Of a stretch of 64,000 nt of DNA, positions 1 through 13,300 are shown one piece after another. Each line of letters starts with the position of its first letter. Within the stretch, counting starts at the first letter, position 1. Below the pieces are notes generated by a model. It was not told the DNA's origin. It ran no database searches and was given only the letters and a program-made list of their open reading frames with translations. This stretch comes from Amphirosellinia nigrospora (Eukaryota; Ascomycota; Sordariomycetes; Xylariales; Xylariaceae), in contig SCHM01000003.1 in the NCBI GenBank assembly GCA_004123355.1, forward strand, positions 5,909,058 to 5,973,057, in the 5' to 3' direction. Both the position numbers and the translations under genes were made by a program.

Positions 1-1157
1 CCCATCCCCGGTCCTGTGCAATGCGGGCCGCCCCGAACTTGACCTCGACAGCGACATGATATCACTGCACTGCAATGCACGACAAACCTTACCTATCCCG
101 TCATCCTGCTAACCCGTCGTCCCTATCTAGGTACCTATGGTGTTGTCTACAAGGCGCGAGATCTTCAACACAATGGTCGCATAGTTGCGCTGAAGAAGAT
201 TCGACTCGAGGCCGAAGATGAGGGTACGAGCACTGCCATCCGCGAAATCTCCCTCTTGAAGAAATGCGAGATCCGAACATTGTCCGGCTCCATAACATCG
301 TGCACGCCGACGGCCACAAGCTGTTACCTCGTCATGGAGTTTCTCGCTCGACCTGAAGAAATACATGGAAGCATTGCCAGTCAGTGATGGTGACGAGGCA
401 AGGCATTGCCAGGGGCACCGGTGTCGAACTAGGTCGCCTGGGCTTGGGCGATATGATGGTCAAGAAGTTCATGAGTCAACTTTGCGAAGGCATTCGGTAT
501 GTCATAGCCACGTGTTCTTCACCGCGATTTGAAGCCCCAAAATCTCCTCATTGATAGAGATGGTAACCTCAAGCTGGCGGATTTTGGCCTGGCCCGCGCC
601 TTCGGCGTCCCTCTCCGTACTTACACCATGAGGTCGTGACCCTCTGGCTACCGTGCCCAGAGATTCTACTGGGTGGCCGACAATACTCAACTGGCGGATA
701 TGTGGTCTGCGGTTGCATCTTTGCTGAGATGGCACGCGAAAGCCCCTTTTCCCGTGATTCAGAGATCGATCAGATCTCAGGACGTTCCGGTAAGCCACTC
801 ATCTTCTCCATAACACTCTTAGCTATACTCATATGGTTTGCATCTAGTCTTCTAGGAACCCCCACGGAGGACCACTGGCCAGGTGTTACTTCATACCCGA
901 TTTTAAGGCCTCATTCCCTAAGTGGGCTCGCGATCCATCGCCTTTGTGCTCGAACCTCGACGATCGGGGTCTGGACCTCCTGGAGGCGATGCTTGTCTAT
1001 GACCCAGCTGGTCGCATTTCGGCAAAGCAAGCGTCCCTTCACCCTTACTTTCAAGACTCCAAGGCCTCCGAAGAAGTATGCAACCGGTCTTGCCTAGTCA
1101 GCACGACCGTGTATTACTTACTAGGGTGGCCTTTCGGCGATACTTGGAAGTGGATAA
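1..1157 (+). CDS. cdc2: Cdc2/Cdk1-type cyclin-dependent kinase, 5' partial, frame-disrupted
   Basis: This is the master cell-cycle Ser/Thr kinase, which phosphorylates targets when bound to a cyclin. Bases 1-130 look like the end of an intron (TGCTAAC branch, AG at 129-130). The exon then opens with [11 protein letters not shown], continues with [14 protein letters not shown] and an STAIREI helix that seems one residue shorter than the usual PSTAIRE context, HRDLKPQN (about 520-543), ADFGLAR (about 577-597), [17 protein letters not shown] and [12 protein letters not shown], and ends at LHPYF. An intron at 790-847 has good GT/AG ends. A second likely one at 1076-1124 leads to a short tail and a stop at 1155-1157. 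Between 131 and about 900 the frame changes roughly a dozen times, almost always by one missing base, yet no catalytic residue is substituted. The first exon (about a dozen residues) lies outside the window. Assignment to Cdk1 rather than Pho85/Cdk5 rests on the long insert after [11 protein letters not shown] and the LEAEDEG helix. It could be a duplicate copy or an error-rich assembly of the only copy. Confidence 0.85.
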
Positions 1158-4100
1158 TATTGCTTCCTAATGTCAAGCACTATGCTTGGCTCTCAGGATA
1201 TTACCAGTCCGGCATTCAAAGCCGGACACGAATATTCTTTACGCCATCATCTGTTGCCCAGCATGCCTAGAGTGTGCTTCGCTAGCGACCATGTCTCATG
1301 TAATGCATAAGCTATGAGTACCTCATTCATGGACTGCGTCTAGTGCAGAGGCATTTATAGGGATCTGAGCATTTGAATGGAATCAGTGGAGTATACCGGC
1401 GTTTGAGAGCGCGCGTGCGGCGGAGGCTTTGTGCTCTTTTAGAGATGAGGTCTTACTTTGATGATGACGATGCTCGCACTCCTTTGAGAGTGCGAATCGG
1501 TTTTACGCAGGCCTGTTCTGTTCCCCTTTGCCGGATTGGTTGATTAGTTTATGTTGCGCCTGGAGACGTATCAAGATACCAAGAGAAGCTTTTTCAAGCT
1601 CTTTGCCTTGCAATGCATGTTATTCACCGTAAGCTCTGTTATTACTCCTAGAGCCTATAGTGTTCGTGCGTCTGAGTTGATGATATGGCTGAATTTGACT
1701 AAGCTAACAATAACAACAACCTTCTCTTATCTAGGTGGAAATACAGTGATTGGGACGTTAATGCCTCCTGCAATCTAAATCATATGCTCTTCTCCCATGA
1801 GAAATAGACCGTCCATTTTACATATTCATGCAAACCTCGCCCCTGGATTAGATACACGCCGCGCCACAAACACTCGGCATGCTCTAGCGACGTCGCCGGC
1901 GTCTGAACAAACGCCGATATAAAATGCATGATTCCTTAAATGTCTCTGTAAAGCGGAAGAACCACTAGCCGCGCGGAACCCGTTGCGCCTGCTGTTGCAT
2001 GGGGGTACTACCTGATTAAAATTGTCTAACCTAAGGTAAGCGCCACGGCGCTTGCAGCACGCGGCTATGAGCAATGCAGACGTAGGTGGCCAGGTACACA
2101 TATTGCATGTATGTATATGCGAAGCGTAAAGCAGCATGAGGTATTACCTACCAGAAGACAGGTAATTTGCGGCATGCCAGCGGCAGACTATAAACAAAAG
2201 GCGCGGGCGGTCTCGGGACGTCATCCTATTGGCTACCCGGCCGCAACGGAAATTGGAACCAAAATAATAGGTGCGTTAGGTGGGCGTTGTTGGGGGGCGC
2301 TAGATGCGCCAGTGGGTCTGGAGGTATGTTGAAGATATTGACTAAGCGCGCGTATGTCAAAAGCTTGCATGTGGCCTGGGGATAGATCCAACAAGTATTT
2401 GGCTTTGGTTTGTTTACCCTCGGGAGCAACCGAGGGCCGAGCTGCAAGGTTACGTGTGGTATCGCTTACACGTGGAGAGTGTAAAAAGATGGAGGCGGGA
2501 ACTTGAAATGCAAGCCCCGGCGCTTCGAGAAATTATGAGGCTGCATCGTGCGGCATAAACACCTGAAACGAACGAATCTGTTGCCGTCGGAATCCGTAGG
2601 TGTGTTTTCCTAACTGCTCCAAGCTTAGCATAGAAAAGACAAAATTTAAGCATAATCTGAATCTTTTGCTGCGGCTCCGGAAATTGGACGGGCCGCTCGC
2701 TTTAGGTTTGTTTTGACTGCCGCTTGCCCAGGTATGCAGCCCGTGGTGCAGTGCAGTGCGGTGGGAGTGCCTCAGCCCTCGGCAAGGCGGCTGTCCGAGT
2801 GTGGAACGTTTACCCAACTGGGGATTCTTGTCGTCATCCCCTGACAGCTGCATTGCCGTGGCATGTGTCAACAAACGCCCACGATAGTTTAACCTTAACT
2901 GCCTTGTGTTGCGGGAAGAAAATGTTTGTTTTGCTTTGCCGCAGTGATACCGAATATGTCTACGCATAATACAACCCAGTGGGAGGCAGCCCAAGGTCGA
3001 TGGATTCCATATTGCAGTACCCCTAATGACATAACACGAGGCTCGTTGGAGATTCTTAAAAACAATCGAGAAAACTCCTCCGAGGAAAAGCTTGTGATAG
3101 TCTAAATGTCCCCAAAATAGCTTCTTCGAGCCGAATGATGTGTGGTGTTTGCATGTGCCCTACACCCATCGGCCTTGCGCGAGACATGCATATTCTATTC
3201 CGCCGGCTGATTGCATAAGTTGCAACGGTAAACCTGCTGACGGGCTTTGGCACTTGCCAATCACACTCCACCCACCCAGCATGTAGTTCAACCCCTTTGG
3301 GGATGTGTGCATGTAATACTTGATGGGTAGCAGGCTGTTGTGCTCGGTTTTTCATCTTTCACCTCTCTTGAGTTGGCTGCATCCGAGGAAAACCCGGAAA
3401 ACTTTGGTGAAGAGACTGAACGACCAATGGGTCCAAGATACAGAAAGTCAGCGCAGTGGTATCCTGATGTCAGAGTCGCAGGAAAAGTGCACAAAGCGGA
3501 TTTTCTCTCCTCTGCACCTAGCCTATCAATGAGCTCTTCATGGTTCCCGATACATGCCGAAGTCTTTATTAAGGCAGGTTGACAAGCCGGCTATACCGCG
3601 AGGCAGAGCATAGGGCGGTATTTACTCCCGTTCTCAGTCGCCGATGGCCTCAGTAAGCCAAGACTTTCACTGGGAGGAAGCCTTAACTGACGGATACGCC
3701 GTCCCCCGGTGGCTAATAGGAGAAAAGCGTGGATGCACGTCTATGTACGGCGTCTGCTTGACCTGACCTTGATCTGGCCCCGTTCAAACCTGTTTAGCCC
3801 CGGCATTGCCTACGGACATTCGGCATGACGTTACCTCTGTTGATAATTTTGGCCACAAGCAGCGGGTCGACGGTGCAAATGCCAAATTCGACGACCCGCG
3901 GGTATGAATCTTCTGGAAGTAAACATCGAATTGGTGTCGTCACTGACCATCGAACTGCGACATACATGAATAGCGAGTTCGTGTCGGCACCTCGGAGGGT
4001 CAGAAAACTCCACTCAGAGCACTCAACGCGGGGTTGTTGCAAGACAGTGTGGTGATATCGAGGCGGCCAAGCCACAATCTATCTAATCTAGTGGCTGAGA

Positions 4101-7100
4101 GTTAACCGCACTGCTAAAGCAACGTTGCGGTTGGGGCTAGTGTCAAGCCACACCTTCTAGAGCCCCACTTATTGGCTTCGTGTATCAGGGCGAGCCCGTC
4201 GATCATTCAGTCTTGTTCAGACGGTCAGAACAATACTGGAGCCAGAACAACAGATGGCAATCCCCAGTTTCTTAATACTGCCTCTGTTATTGGCCTTGTT
4301 GATACCCATGACCAACACGGGATATCTGTTTCGCGGTCATTTGATAGACGGGAGCATTTAGATCATCCCGTATCCCACATCGTGACCCAACCCGATAACC
4401 GGCTGTTTACTTAGATGCGTTGTCAATCGCCGATATGCGGTTTTCACCTACAAAAAGCCAACACAATCCATCGTGCTCCATAATAGCTGCTGTTAAGTGG
4501 TCCAGCCACGTAGAGGAGAGTGAACGGATACCATTCATGCACATCCTCCAGCCACATCAAGACATTGAGGGTTTCCCTCACCAATACCAATAGGTAAGTA
4601 CCTAGGTACTACGTCTATGGTTAATACTATTTCTTCAGCAACACCTGGTGGTGTCTAAGCATGCAAGTTCATTGGACCGCACGGGATACTGGATGAAGTC
4701 TGGGTGCGATTTTGTTTCAGGTCTCGCCGGACCAATGACGGCAATCGCTGTTCATATGGGACGAGCATCCCCGACGCACGCAAGATGCGGGACTCTGTTG
4801 AACGCCACCGCTTCGGGCAAGGTGGTCTCTCTCCTTCCTTGCATCGAGCTTCGGCCTTAGTACGCACAATACGCAGGATGCGAGAACCTCGAAGAGTCAT
4901 ACATATGCGGATTCGGGGGCCAAGACGGCGGTGTAGAACCGTAGGACCTCCTCAACAATATTGAAATCAATAGTGGTCCGCCGATATTTCGCCGGCACCT
5001 ATATTCCACGTGTTAAGTGGCGGCGCAAGGACTTGTTTTTGTTGATAATTCGTCTGAGTGCAGCCTCCCCAACCTCCCTCGCCAAGACAATCAGCCAAGA
5101 GGCCAGCCACAGGGAGTCGCGTAAACAGCTAGGCATCAGGATTATTAACTGCCGTCCACCCCCGCAACTCATTGTTCGCATCATTATTGTCATGCCTAAA
5201 ACGATGGCAGGTGGCTGTGATGTTTAGGGCAAGGACAGCAAAAGAGGTCGATTATATTAGTACATAGCAGTGTACATATACGCAAGCTCCCCCCACAAAT
5301 GATTCCAAGCCATTGTATATGCGTAACTATCGCTCGACGCAAGTCCCACCTGGGCACCAAGTGGCAATAGCCTGCGCTCCAATCGTTCGCTAGCAAAAAA
5401 AGATCTGCTGCTATATAAATTACTGTTGCCAATCCTTATTGGGCACGAGTAAGGTAATGAAGATAGGCAGAACTGAATCATCGGGGAATTTCTGAAACGT
5501 TTACTCTGAGATCTCATCGCTAGATTAGGCAGTATGATGACCGTCGATTTCAATACTCATACGCAGTTGAGGTCCAAGCTACTTCTGGTTGCTGGCCTCT
5601 TGTTAGCCCCTTGAATCTACGCTGCCTGTGAGATCCGAGTCGTGGTCGGAGAGCGGATGAAGGAAACGGTCGTAAACTAAAGCTATCGAGTGGCGGTGCT
5701 GTTCGGGGATGAGAAGATGCCGCGGTTTTGAACAGATTCAGGTGAACAAGGGAACATGACTTTAAGCGAGGTAGGTGGCCTCAACTTTCAGACGAAACAC
5801 GCCGTATAGGAAGAGGTCGTGGTAATAATATCAGTGTATTGTAATTTGTATCTAGATTCAGTTTCTCGGATGAAAAATAACTAAAAAAAGTTATTTCTAC
5901 ATCTCTATTGATGCCCCCATTTCTTCGTATCCTGAGCGTAAGGTGGTGGTTTTTTGTTTCAAGCAGGTCTGCGAGTACGCGCGACTACGACTATGGGAGA
6001 CACCGACACCGAATAGTTGTTTCAATCAAGTTCGATTATCGGACGACAATCCTGGGTAATTCAGGATCGGTGTGAATATGGAATAACACAGACCAGACGG
6101 CGGAGACCCAGACAATGCAACATCATCTACGACCCCGGTAGCTTATACTACATGACTCTTGCATGGAATTCATTAGTGCCTCGTCTTCCTTCTATCTGTA
6201 TCGATTCTGGTTTGAGGATGGATTCAGTAGTATCGATTTCAATATTCATATATTCGGATTATCATATCAAGCCATGCAAGGGCTTAGACGGTGAGCTTGT
6301 CGATGACGATGCTGCCATTAAGGTAGCATTGCGTCTATACTAGTACATGCTACTGTTCCCGTCACGAATCAGCGAGCAATCTATTTTCAACTAGCAACAG
6401 GACCTGCCAGGTGGCCACTGTTGCAATTGCTCCCGTTTTCTAGATTTACATTGTGGATAAATAAATAGACAGAACCGTGCCGGTGGGCAAGCACTTGGTC
6501 GCGATAAATGCGGCCGGTCGTGTGTAATGCAATTCGATCGCTAGATCGAGGCCCGTCGCTGAGTTGTTTTTGCAGTGTTTTGGTGCTGGCAGATGCTGAT
6601 TGGGCAGTTCTCATGTAAGGCCAGCCACCAGATCCAGAGCTCTTAGCTAACTCCAGCATTTATGGAACGTTGAGTATACAGCTGCTATAATAGGTGTCTT
6701 GCAGTGGGCAGCGGCTCGATCAACTGGCACCCATTGGACCCAGCAGTGGGCGGGTAGATGACTTGGGCGACTCGAGTCCAGCAATCTAGCTGCGGATCCA
6801 CTGTAGGTCCCTACCTACAGAGTAAGGTACCGAAGCGCTGTAGCTTGGCTCTAACCCTGACCAGTGGCCTAACCTCGACCCATCGTCGCTTGTTTCATCT
6901 CAAGAAGCCTCTGGACCAATTGCACCAATGACTTGCTGGCGTTTGTCGTTCTTAGAGGAGCGGATGCGCGTGTGTAAAGTAGGCATGGGCCTCGCGAGAG
7001 ACTGTAGCCATTCACATCCACTCATTTCCCAGATACCCTTCTATTTTGGGGGTCGCCGCGATCAATGGTTTGAGCTGCCGCGGTGTGCAAGCGTCGAGTG

Positions 7101-9175
7101 CCATGCTCTCTGGCCCAGTTGTCAACAGCCACAGGGATCAAATGCTTTCGGCGATTCACGCTGGGATAGTCGCCAGAGATTTGCAGGTATAATAGATATA
7201 TAGATTCCAGAGAACGACATAGACTCACCCGCTCCCAGTCCATCTATCCACCATCCTCCCTCGTCGCATCAATCCACCCTAAACCACCTTCCACTTTGGA
7301 ATGAGAACATATCTCTCGTCGAAGGGAAGAGCATAATAGATTTCTGTCTAATTAGCCGTTACGACTTGACCCCGCCGCAAGAATCCACGACTAATACGAG
7401 ATTCACGATACGACACGATTTTCATATCCATTCTGTTTTAGGCTCTGGCTAGTCTAGAATTCGTTCAATATTCCTTCAATACTGCAACAACCCCAATCAA
7501 GCTATTCAGCAATTTAATACTTGCACATTTCTTGTCAAGCTCCCTTCTCGAGGAAGTCGGTCAAATACAATCGTTGTCACGTTCCATTCATCATCGCACC
7601 GCCTTTTCAGGACCTGAGATTCTCCTATATCAGGCCCGGCATCCCAGCAGTTTTTGGGTCACTAATTCAGCAACACAACAAACAACGCAAAACACTTTCC
7701 AGTCACACAGGTCACACAGGTCACACGGCTCGCCTCGGCAACTTGGAACAACGCATATTTCCAGCATCATCTCGCCAGATCCCGTGATTCCCACGCACCC
7801 TCGTGTCATTTGAAACTTACTATAGAGCCATATACTCTCGTTCGGTCCATCCTAACGATACTTTCCTTTTACGGACTTCCTGGCCTTCCTCCGATCCACG
7901 AATCCAGTAAACTTGAGGCTTTCCGCAGGCACGGGAACTTCTTTCGCCCACACACACCACCAGTCCACTAAGCACACGAGGTAACAACTAGAGTGCAAAG
8001 GCTGACCCAGCTGACTGACGGATACATATCGCACAATACAACGTATAATATTTGGCATTGTTTCCGGCTTTATTGACCACGTCAGCGCCACAAGCATCCT
8101 CATTACGGCCCGGCCCTTATTTGACTAATCCTCATTGAGTCTATATCGTCAAAAACAAGCATCCGCTTTTTTGCCGACCAAGCCACCTTTCGCGTGCTGA
8201 GTGTGAGAAGCAAGAAGCGAATAAAAAGCATCCACCAAGACCTCGGCTCTGTGCTTTTGGCCATTTCAATAGGCAACCGAATTTATCGCGACTATTGTTC
8301 CGTCACGACCCACGAAAAATCTCTATTCGTCTCCACGGAGAGAGCGAAAGACATACCTGCATCGTCATCATTTTGTTACGGAAGAGCATACAACTCCGAC
8401 TCTCCGGGTTGCACTTCACGGACACTGCATTCTTTTTTTTTGCCTTCCCGTGACAGGTGTTTAAGCACAAACAAGTACGGCAGCCAAGCCCGAAACCCTG
8501 CATTCCTGCATTCTCTTGGAGGGTACTGAGGTACATGCAAACGCTACCACACCCACACTAGTTGCTGGCTGACCGTCATTTTAGACCGCCATTAGCCACC
8601 TCAGGATAAGACACCTAGCAGATCCCAGAAGATCCTAGCCCCCTGACAAAGCCCACCATCCACCATCCACTGTCAATTCCAGCCCAGCCCAGGCACTTCG
8701 TGTCAGCCGTCGGACCCAGCGCCCGCGTCGATCGCGAACCCCCTAGTCCCCTAGTCTAGTCTCCACCAGACCAGCCCACCAGCCCTCTCTCGAGATCCAC
8801 ACCCGCCCCCGGCCCAGCTGCCCAAAGCAAACACGCCCAAGGAGCTGGCTCAGCCTCTACTACATCACGTCAGTACTTACGCACCCCGTCTGGGCCCTGT
8901 TTAGTATACATATTGCCGGTACTCCCTTGTACTGCGCCTGCCGTGTCACTATTTGATTCTCATATCAGATAGTTTGCCTCGTGATACACCTGTTTGCTTA
9001 TTATTGCTTGCATGCCATATCATTTATACACTCTTTCGATACTGCCTTAGACACCCTGAGTGTTTAATATATACCGGCTCTCCTTCCCACCACCACTACC
9101 GACCAACATCTACCCCACACTCACTCGGGGATATTATTCATCTACACACATCCACTCACTTATACATATTTCAAC
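1158..9175. other. Gene-free interval with cyclin promoter and leader at its right end
   Basis: I see no convincing gene on either strand. The open frames here lack recognisable motifs, splice context or signal peptides. The stretch contains scattered short TAGGTACCTA-type simple sequence (4594-4612, 6809-6829) and a 9-bp tandem repeat at 7702-7727. From about 8100 it becomes pyrimidine-rich (many CCAC, CTC and TTC runs), which is typical of the long leader and promoter of a regulated fungal gene. A 12-codon upstream frame beginning at ATG 9012 would lie in the leader of the cyclin mRNA if transcription starts upstream of it. Confidence 0.5.
7702..7727. repeat. 9-bp tandem repeat (GTCACACAG, about 2.9 copies)
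   Basis: The unit GTCACACAG is repeated almost three times without interruption in the gene-free interval upstream of the cyclin gene. No function is evident. Confidence 0.7.
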
Positions 9176-10327
9176 ATGTCTTCGGGCTCGATATTAGCCA
9201 TGGATGAGCTCAATGCCGCCGCTCTTGAGCAGTTCGTTCACTCGCCAGTTAGCCACGCCATGATATATCACCTCGCAGATGCTGCTTCAAAGGTTATCCA
9301 GTGCGACCCAAACATGATGCCGCCGCCGCCTCAATATGAATCTCGGTATCCTACCCCACCGAGGACGCCCTCGCCAAAGGCCGTCCGATGTGACGACAGT
9401 GGTCTACCGACGTTGGAAGAGTTCATTACACAATTGGTTGTGTCGTCAAATGTGCAGGTCCCTACTCTGATGTCGACTCTAGTCTACCTGACTAGACTAA
9501 AGTCCCGGCTCCAGCCCATGGCCAAGGGTCTACGATGCACTACCCACCGCATCTTTCTCGCCGCACTAATTCTTTCTGCCAAGTATCTGAATGATAGTTC
9601 CCCCAAGAACAAGCACTGGGCGAATTACAGCAACATTCATTGCGATGGCTATAGCTTTGGGTTTAGCCGGACAGAAGTGAACTTGATGGAGAAACAATTA
9701 CTATTCCTTTTGGATTGGGACCTTAGAATCACGGAGGAGGATCTCTACCGTGAACTTGATCTGTTCCTAGCTCCGATCCGCGACGACATCGAGGCCAAGT
9801 ATGTCCGACGCATGGAGCGCAAGAAGCAAAGGCAAGCAGAAGCAGCAGCCAGAGCTTGGGCAGAAGCTCAGATCCCCACGCCTCCCGCATCTCGTGGAAG
9901 CTCACGATCCCGGTCACCCAATGAGTCAACTATCCGCTTGGTGCACGAGTCCGTGTCAGAATCCACCCCACCTCCTGAGTTGGCCTACAGCTATAGCTCC
10001 TCTGGTAGCAGCTCGGGTAGCTCCTACGCCTCTTCTCTGTCTTCTCGCCAGCACTCGCGGTCCTCGACGCCTCTTTCGGACCCCGAGGTGGAACCTTGCG
10101 TTGCTTACATGGACGGTTCTTTATATGAGTCACCTATCGAGATTGTTCTTGACATGCCTCAGCCAGCCATGATTCCAGCGCACAAGAACGCCTACCGCAG
10201 CAAACAACTACTGCCCTACGAGATCAGCGCCGATGAACTTCGCGAGCTGCAGGACGGCAGTGCGAATGCAAAGCGGGCCCGAACCGGTCGTGGAATGTGG
10301 CAACGCATGTTTGGTGCCCAGGCATAA
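9176..10327 (+). CDS. Pho85-type (PCL/PclA-like) cyclin
   Basis: This is a single-exon gene for a 383-residue cyclin. The cyclin box covers about residues 78-198: LEEFITQLVVSSNVQVPTL, then a central helix RIFLAALILSAKYLND and the LLDWDLRI turn, all typical of the Pcl1/Pcl2/PclA family. These proteins bind Pho85-type CDKs and act in G1 and sporulation control. The N-terminal TPPRTPSPK cluster (about residues 60-68) and the Ser-rich C-terminal half are plausible phosphorylation and turnover regions. They contain no clear extra domain, and a basic KRAR patch lies near the end. Two starts are possible. The first ATG is at 9176, but the ATG at 9200 begins MDELNAAALEQF, which resembles the usual family start, so the true N-terminus may be eight residues shorter. 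The frame is intact, unlike many neighbours. Confidence 0.9.
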   Translation: MSSGSILAMDELNAAALEQFVHSPVSHAMIYHLADAASKVIQCDPNMMPPPPQYESRYPTPPRTPSPKAVRCDDSGLPTLEEFITQLVVSSNVQVPTLMSTLVYLTRLKSRLQPMAKGLRCTTHRIFLAALILSAKYLNDSSPKNKHWANYSNIHCDGYSFGFSRTEVNLMEKQLLFLLDWDLRITEEDLYRELDLFLAPIRDDIEAKYVRRMERKKQRQAEAAARAWAEAQIPTPPASRGSSRSRSPNESTIRLVHESVSESTPPPELAYSYSSSGSSSGSSYASSLSSRQHSRSSTPLSDPEVEPCVAYMDGSLYESPIEIVLDMPQPAMIPAHKNAYRSKQLLPYEISADELRELQDGSANAKRARTGRGMWQRMFGAQA

Positions 10328-13300
10328 ATCTATCGTTTCTTTTTTTTTCTTTGTCTCTCGGAGCATTGGGCCGGATAAACATGAGGCGAGATGAGCTTTC
10401 AGCATTCTTCAGCGGCATACATCGGCGTCTTTTATCGGCATTGCTCAGCTTCATTAGCGCGGAGTTTGGTTTACGGTGCCGGGCAAACAGATCAAGGCAA
10501 GGAAGTCTTTACGATCTAAAAGTATGTTTTTAAAGATTGTGGGAGTGGGAGATCACTTTGCTTTTCATGCAAGGGCAATGAGGATCCGGGGGGTAGATCC
10601 CCCCTTTTACCTTTCTCGCCTTCGGTTGCTATACAAGAGTTATACATCATGATATCTGAGAGAAGCATTAATGTGGTGTTCGTCAGAGACAGTGGGTGTA
10701 CGGTCGGAACAATTGCATAGCGTGAAATTGGCTCGGTATTAGGAATTGCTATAAGAATAATTCAGGGCGCTTTAGGCGCAACAAGGAAGGATAGGTCGGC
10801 ATGATGAGAGTAATTCGGGATAAGATAGGACAAAGCCTAATGATGCATGCATCAAAATCAAATGAACTGGATTCCCATCTATCTGCAATTCTCTTCTTTC
10901 CACCTCGTGAGTCGTGACATTTAGTTTGTATGCCTGTGAGTTTAGACTATTATCGCCTTGTTTCCTGCCTTTTCGTCTGCCTAGCTGAGAGCCCAACCCA
11001 GTAGTTCACAGGGAGCACTATACGCCAAGACATTTGATATGCACATGGGCTTACGGGCTGACAGACACCCTATTTACCTGCCTATACTCATCGTCCAGGT
11101 GGATGGGCATGAAACGGATCACAACTAAGGGGGTGGGTTTCGTAAGCAGATATGAAATTGTCCTGTCAGATCTGCGCCTACACTACCAGGAATAGTCCCT
11201 CCCAATTTATGTTCGGGCTTGCGCACGTTGAGCCTGCACCCCAGAATCTGGGCAATGTGCGCCCAGTCGTAAGACCTAATTCAATGCCGGTCGTAACTTT
11301 GCCAATCCTTACTCTATTCACGGTCTTCCTGTCGACTATCTACACCATCTAGCCAGGGTACCACGCGACTGAATCAGCCGAGATTGACGTACTTTTTCTT
11401 TTTTTCTGGTTTCATCTTTACGTACGGTTCAGTTCCCCGGCCAGACCCGGCGTCTGCTCTGGCGTGTACTACACTACTACTACTATATTAGGTACAGTAG
11501 TCGACTCATCGCCGGATGAGTTGTTCGACGGTGGTTCTATCGAAATCCCGTGGGGCTGCTGACGCAAATGCTGTTTAATACCGGCGTTCTTCCTCTTACC
11601 AATATATACGCTCCCAATGCGCAAATGGTTGCATCAAGGGAGCCCAACCCGATCCATCGGCTCGGGTCCTATTAACGTGGTATGTGGCGCTGATAGGGAA
11701 GCCTTATCATGATGAAGTGGAAAATCCCACTCATTGATTATATTACTTTTCATTCCTACATTAGTTTAGTCCCACGTAATACACACACACGAATCAAGTC
11801 TTTTTGGAAATTACCCTCGCGCAAGAATGGGGGCCAACGGTATTACAACTGATAGTGATTTGTTTCGCCTGCCGGCGTACAAGTCTGCGCTGGCGTCTTG
11901 CGTCGTACAAAGCTCGGTTTTACGCGGGAAATGAGAGAGTAGAGCAGGCATAAAGACGCCTCCCCGGTCTAAAGGTCTCAGCCGTAGTTCAGCTACGGTA
12001 CCCTATCAACTGCGCTGTTTGCCAAAGAGGAGCCAACATTCATGCCATGATAGAGAGGGCACTAGTTCGCGATCCCACCTCTCGGTGGTCCGATAATTGG
12101 ATTCGAGATCGTTGGTCGATCGTTCAATGCGTGCTGACCGTGTGATTAAAGCACGTCCGTATAGTATAGTACAAGTTTGTTTCTCGAAACGCGTGAAGGA
12201 TCACCTCATGTTTCGAAACGGGCGATCGTGATAGGCCGGGATGTGGAGGTTGGAAGATGGATCGGCATCTTCCAGAAAGAAAAAAAAACCAAAACAGAAA
12301 CAAATCCCCGCCGGGAGCTAGCGTGTTCCCGCGAGACAAGTGGGAGTCCAGATTGAGTCGAATGGGAGTTATAGGATTATGGAATGATATGTCTTGACTC
12401 GGAGGCTTGAGGCTGGGCTCGGGCGGGTTCTGGGCCGGAGTCGGGCATCGCGCTTGGAAGGGATCATTGTGAGGGATGCACTTATGCTTAGCTACCTAGG
12501 GAATGCGATAGATCCGTTAGTGTTACTAAGTAGGGACGCCAAGGCAGGTACGAGGCTGCTCACTAAGAGGGGATGAACGCCGTTTCAGACGAGCTCTAAG
12601 CCATTGAAATAAGTAGCCCAACTAACTTAGACTATATTGATAAATTGTATGGTGTATATCTAAGCATAAAGCATGGGAAGAGGCTAAGGTGCAGCGGATC
12701 ATCCTGCAAGGAGGACACGCATTACTAACAACGGTAACATGATGTGCTATTAGGACTAATAACTAACCGGATTTGCGTAGGAGTGCGTCGTCTGATATCA
12801 ACTCAATAGTCAACTATTAGTGACTACAACTTGGACAACGTGTGGCGCGGTTTGTGCGACATAGCCATGGAGCTAATATAGCGCGTACCAGGTGCCGGGA
12901 AGAGACAGCATGAATCATGTGATGCATACATACAATTTAATAAGGAAGTAACAATTTGATCCTTTTGTGGATATCTGTTTGTCTTGTCTATCTAGGCGAC
13001 TTAGCTGTGTGATGACTAGAGATGACGAAGAATGAGTTGAGCAAAATACTACATGCCTAATAGAAAGTCTACCTCTCATCATGAGATGGAAGTCAACTTC
13101 ATTCGGCATGTGTCAGCTGGGAACGGGTGACAGGAATTGCCGCTTACGGTGGAAATTACCCGTTCTATTTTCAGCCCTACCCCAGATTAGACCCCTGGGA
13201 CTCGGCCATCACTAGATTCGTCACTAAACGCTCAGCTTCTGAAGCCATGAACCCGGAACCAAACTTCTCTTCACGATACTAATCGTTCCGCACTCGCAGT

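Noticed and set aside
2533-2994. 153-codon minus-strand frame in the left gene-free interval
   Set aside because: Composition and lack of motifs look like chance; no splice or start context.
1158-9175. RIP-mutated transposon remains in the gene-free stretches
   Set aside because: No strong TA-rich bias, terminal repeats or transposase-like fragments are visible.
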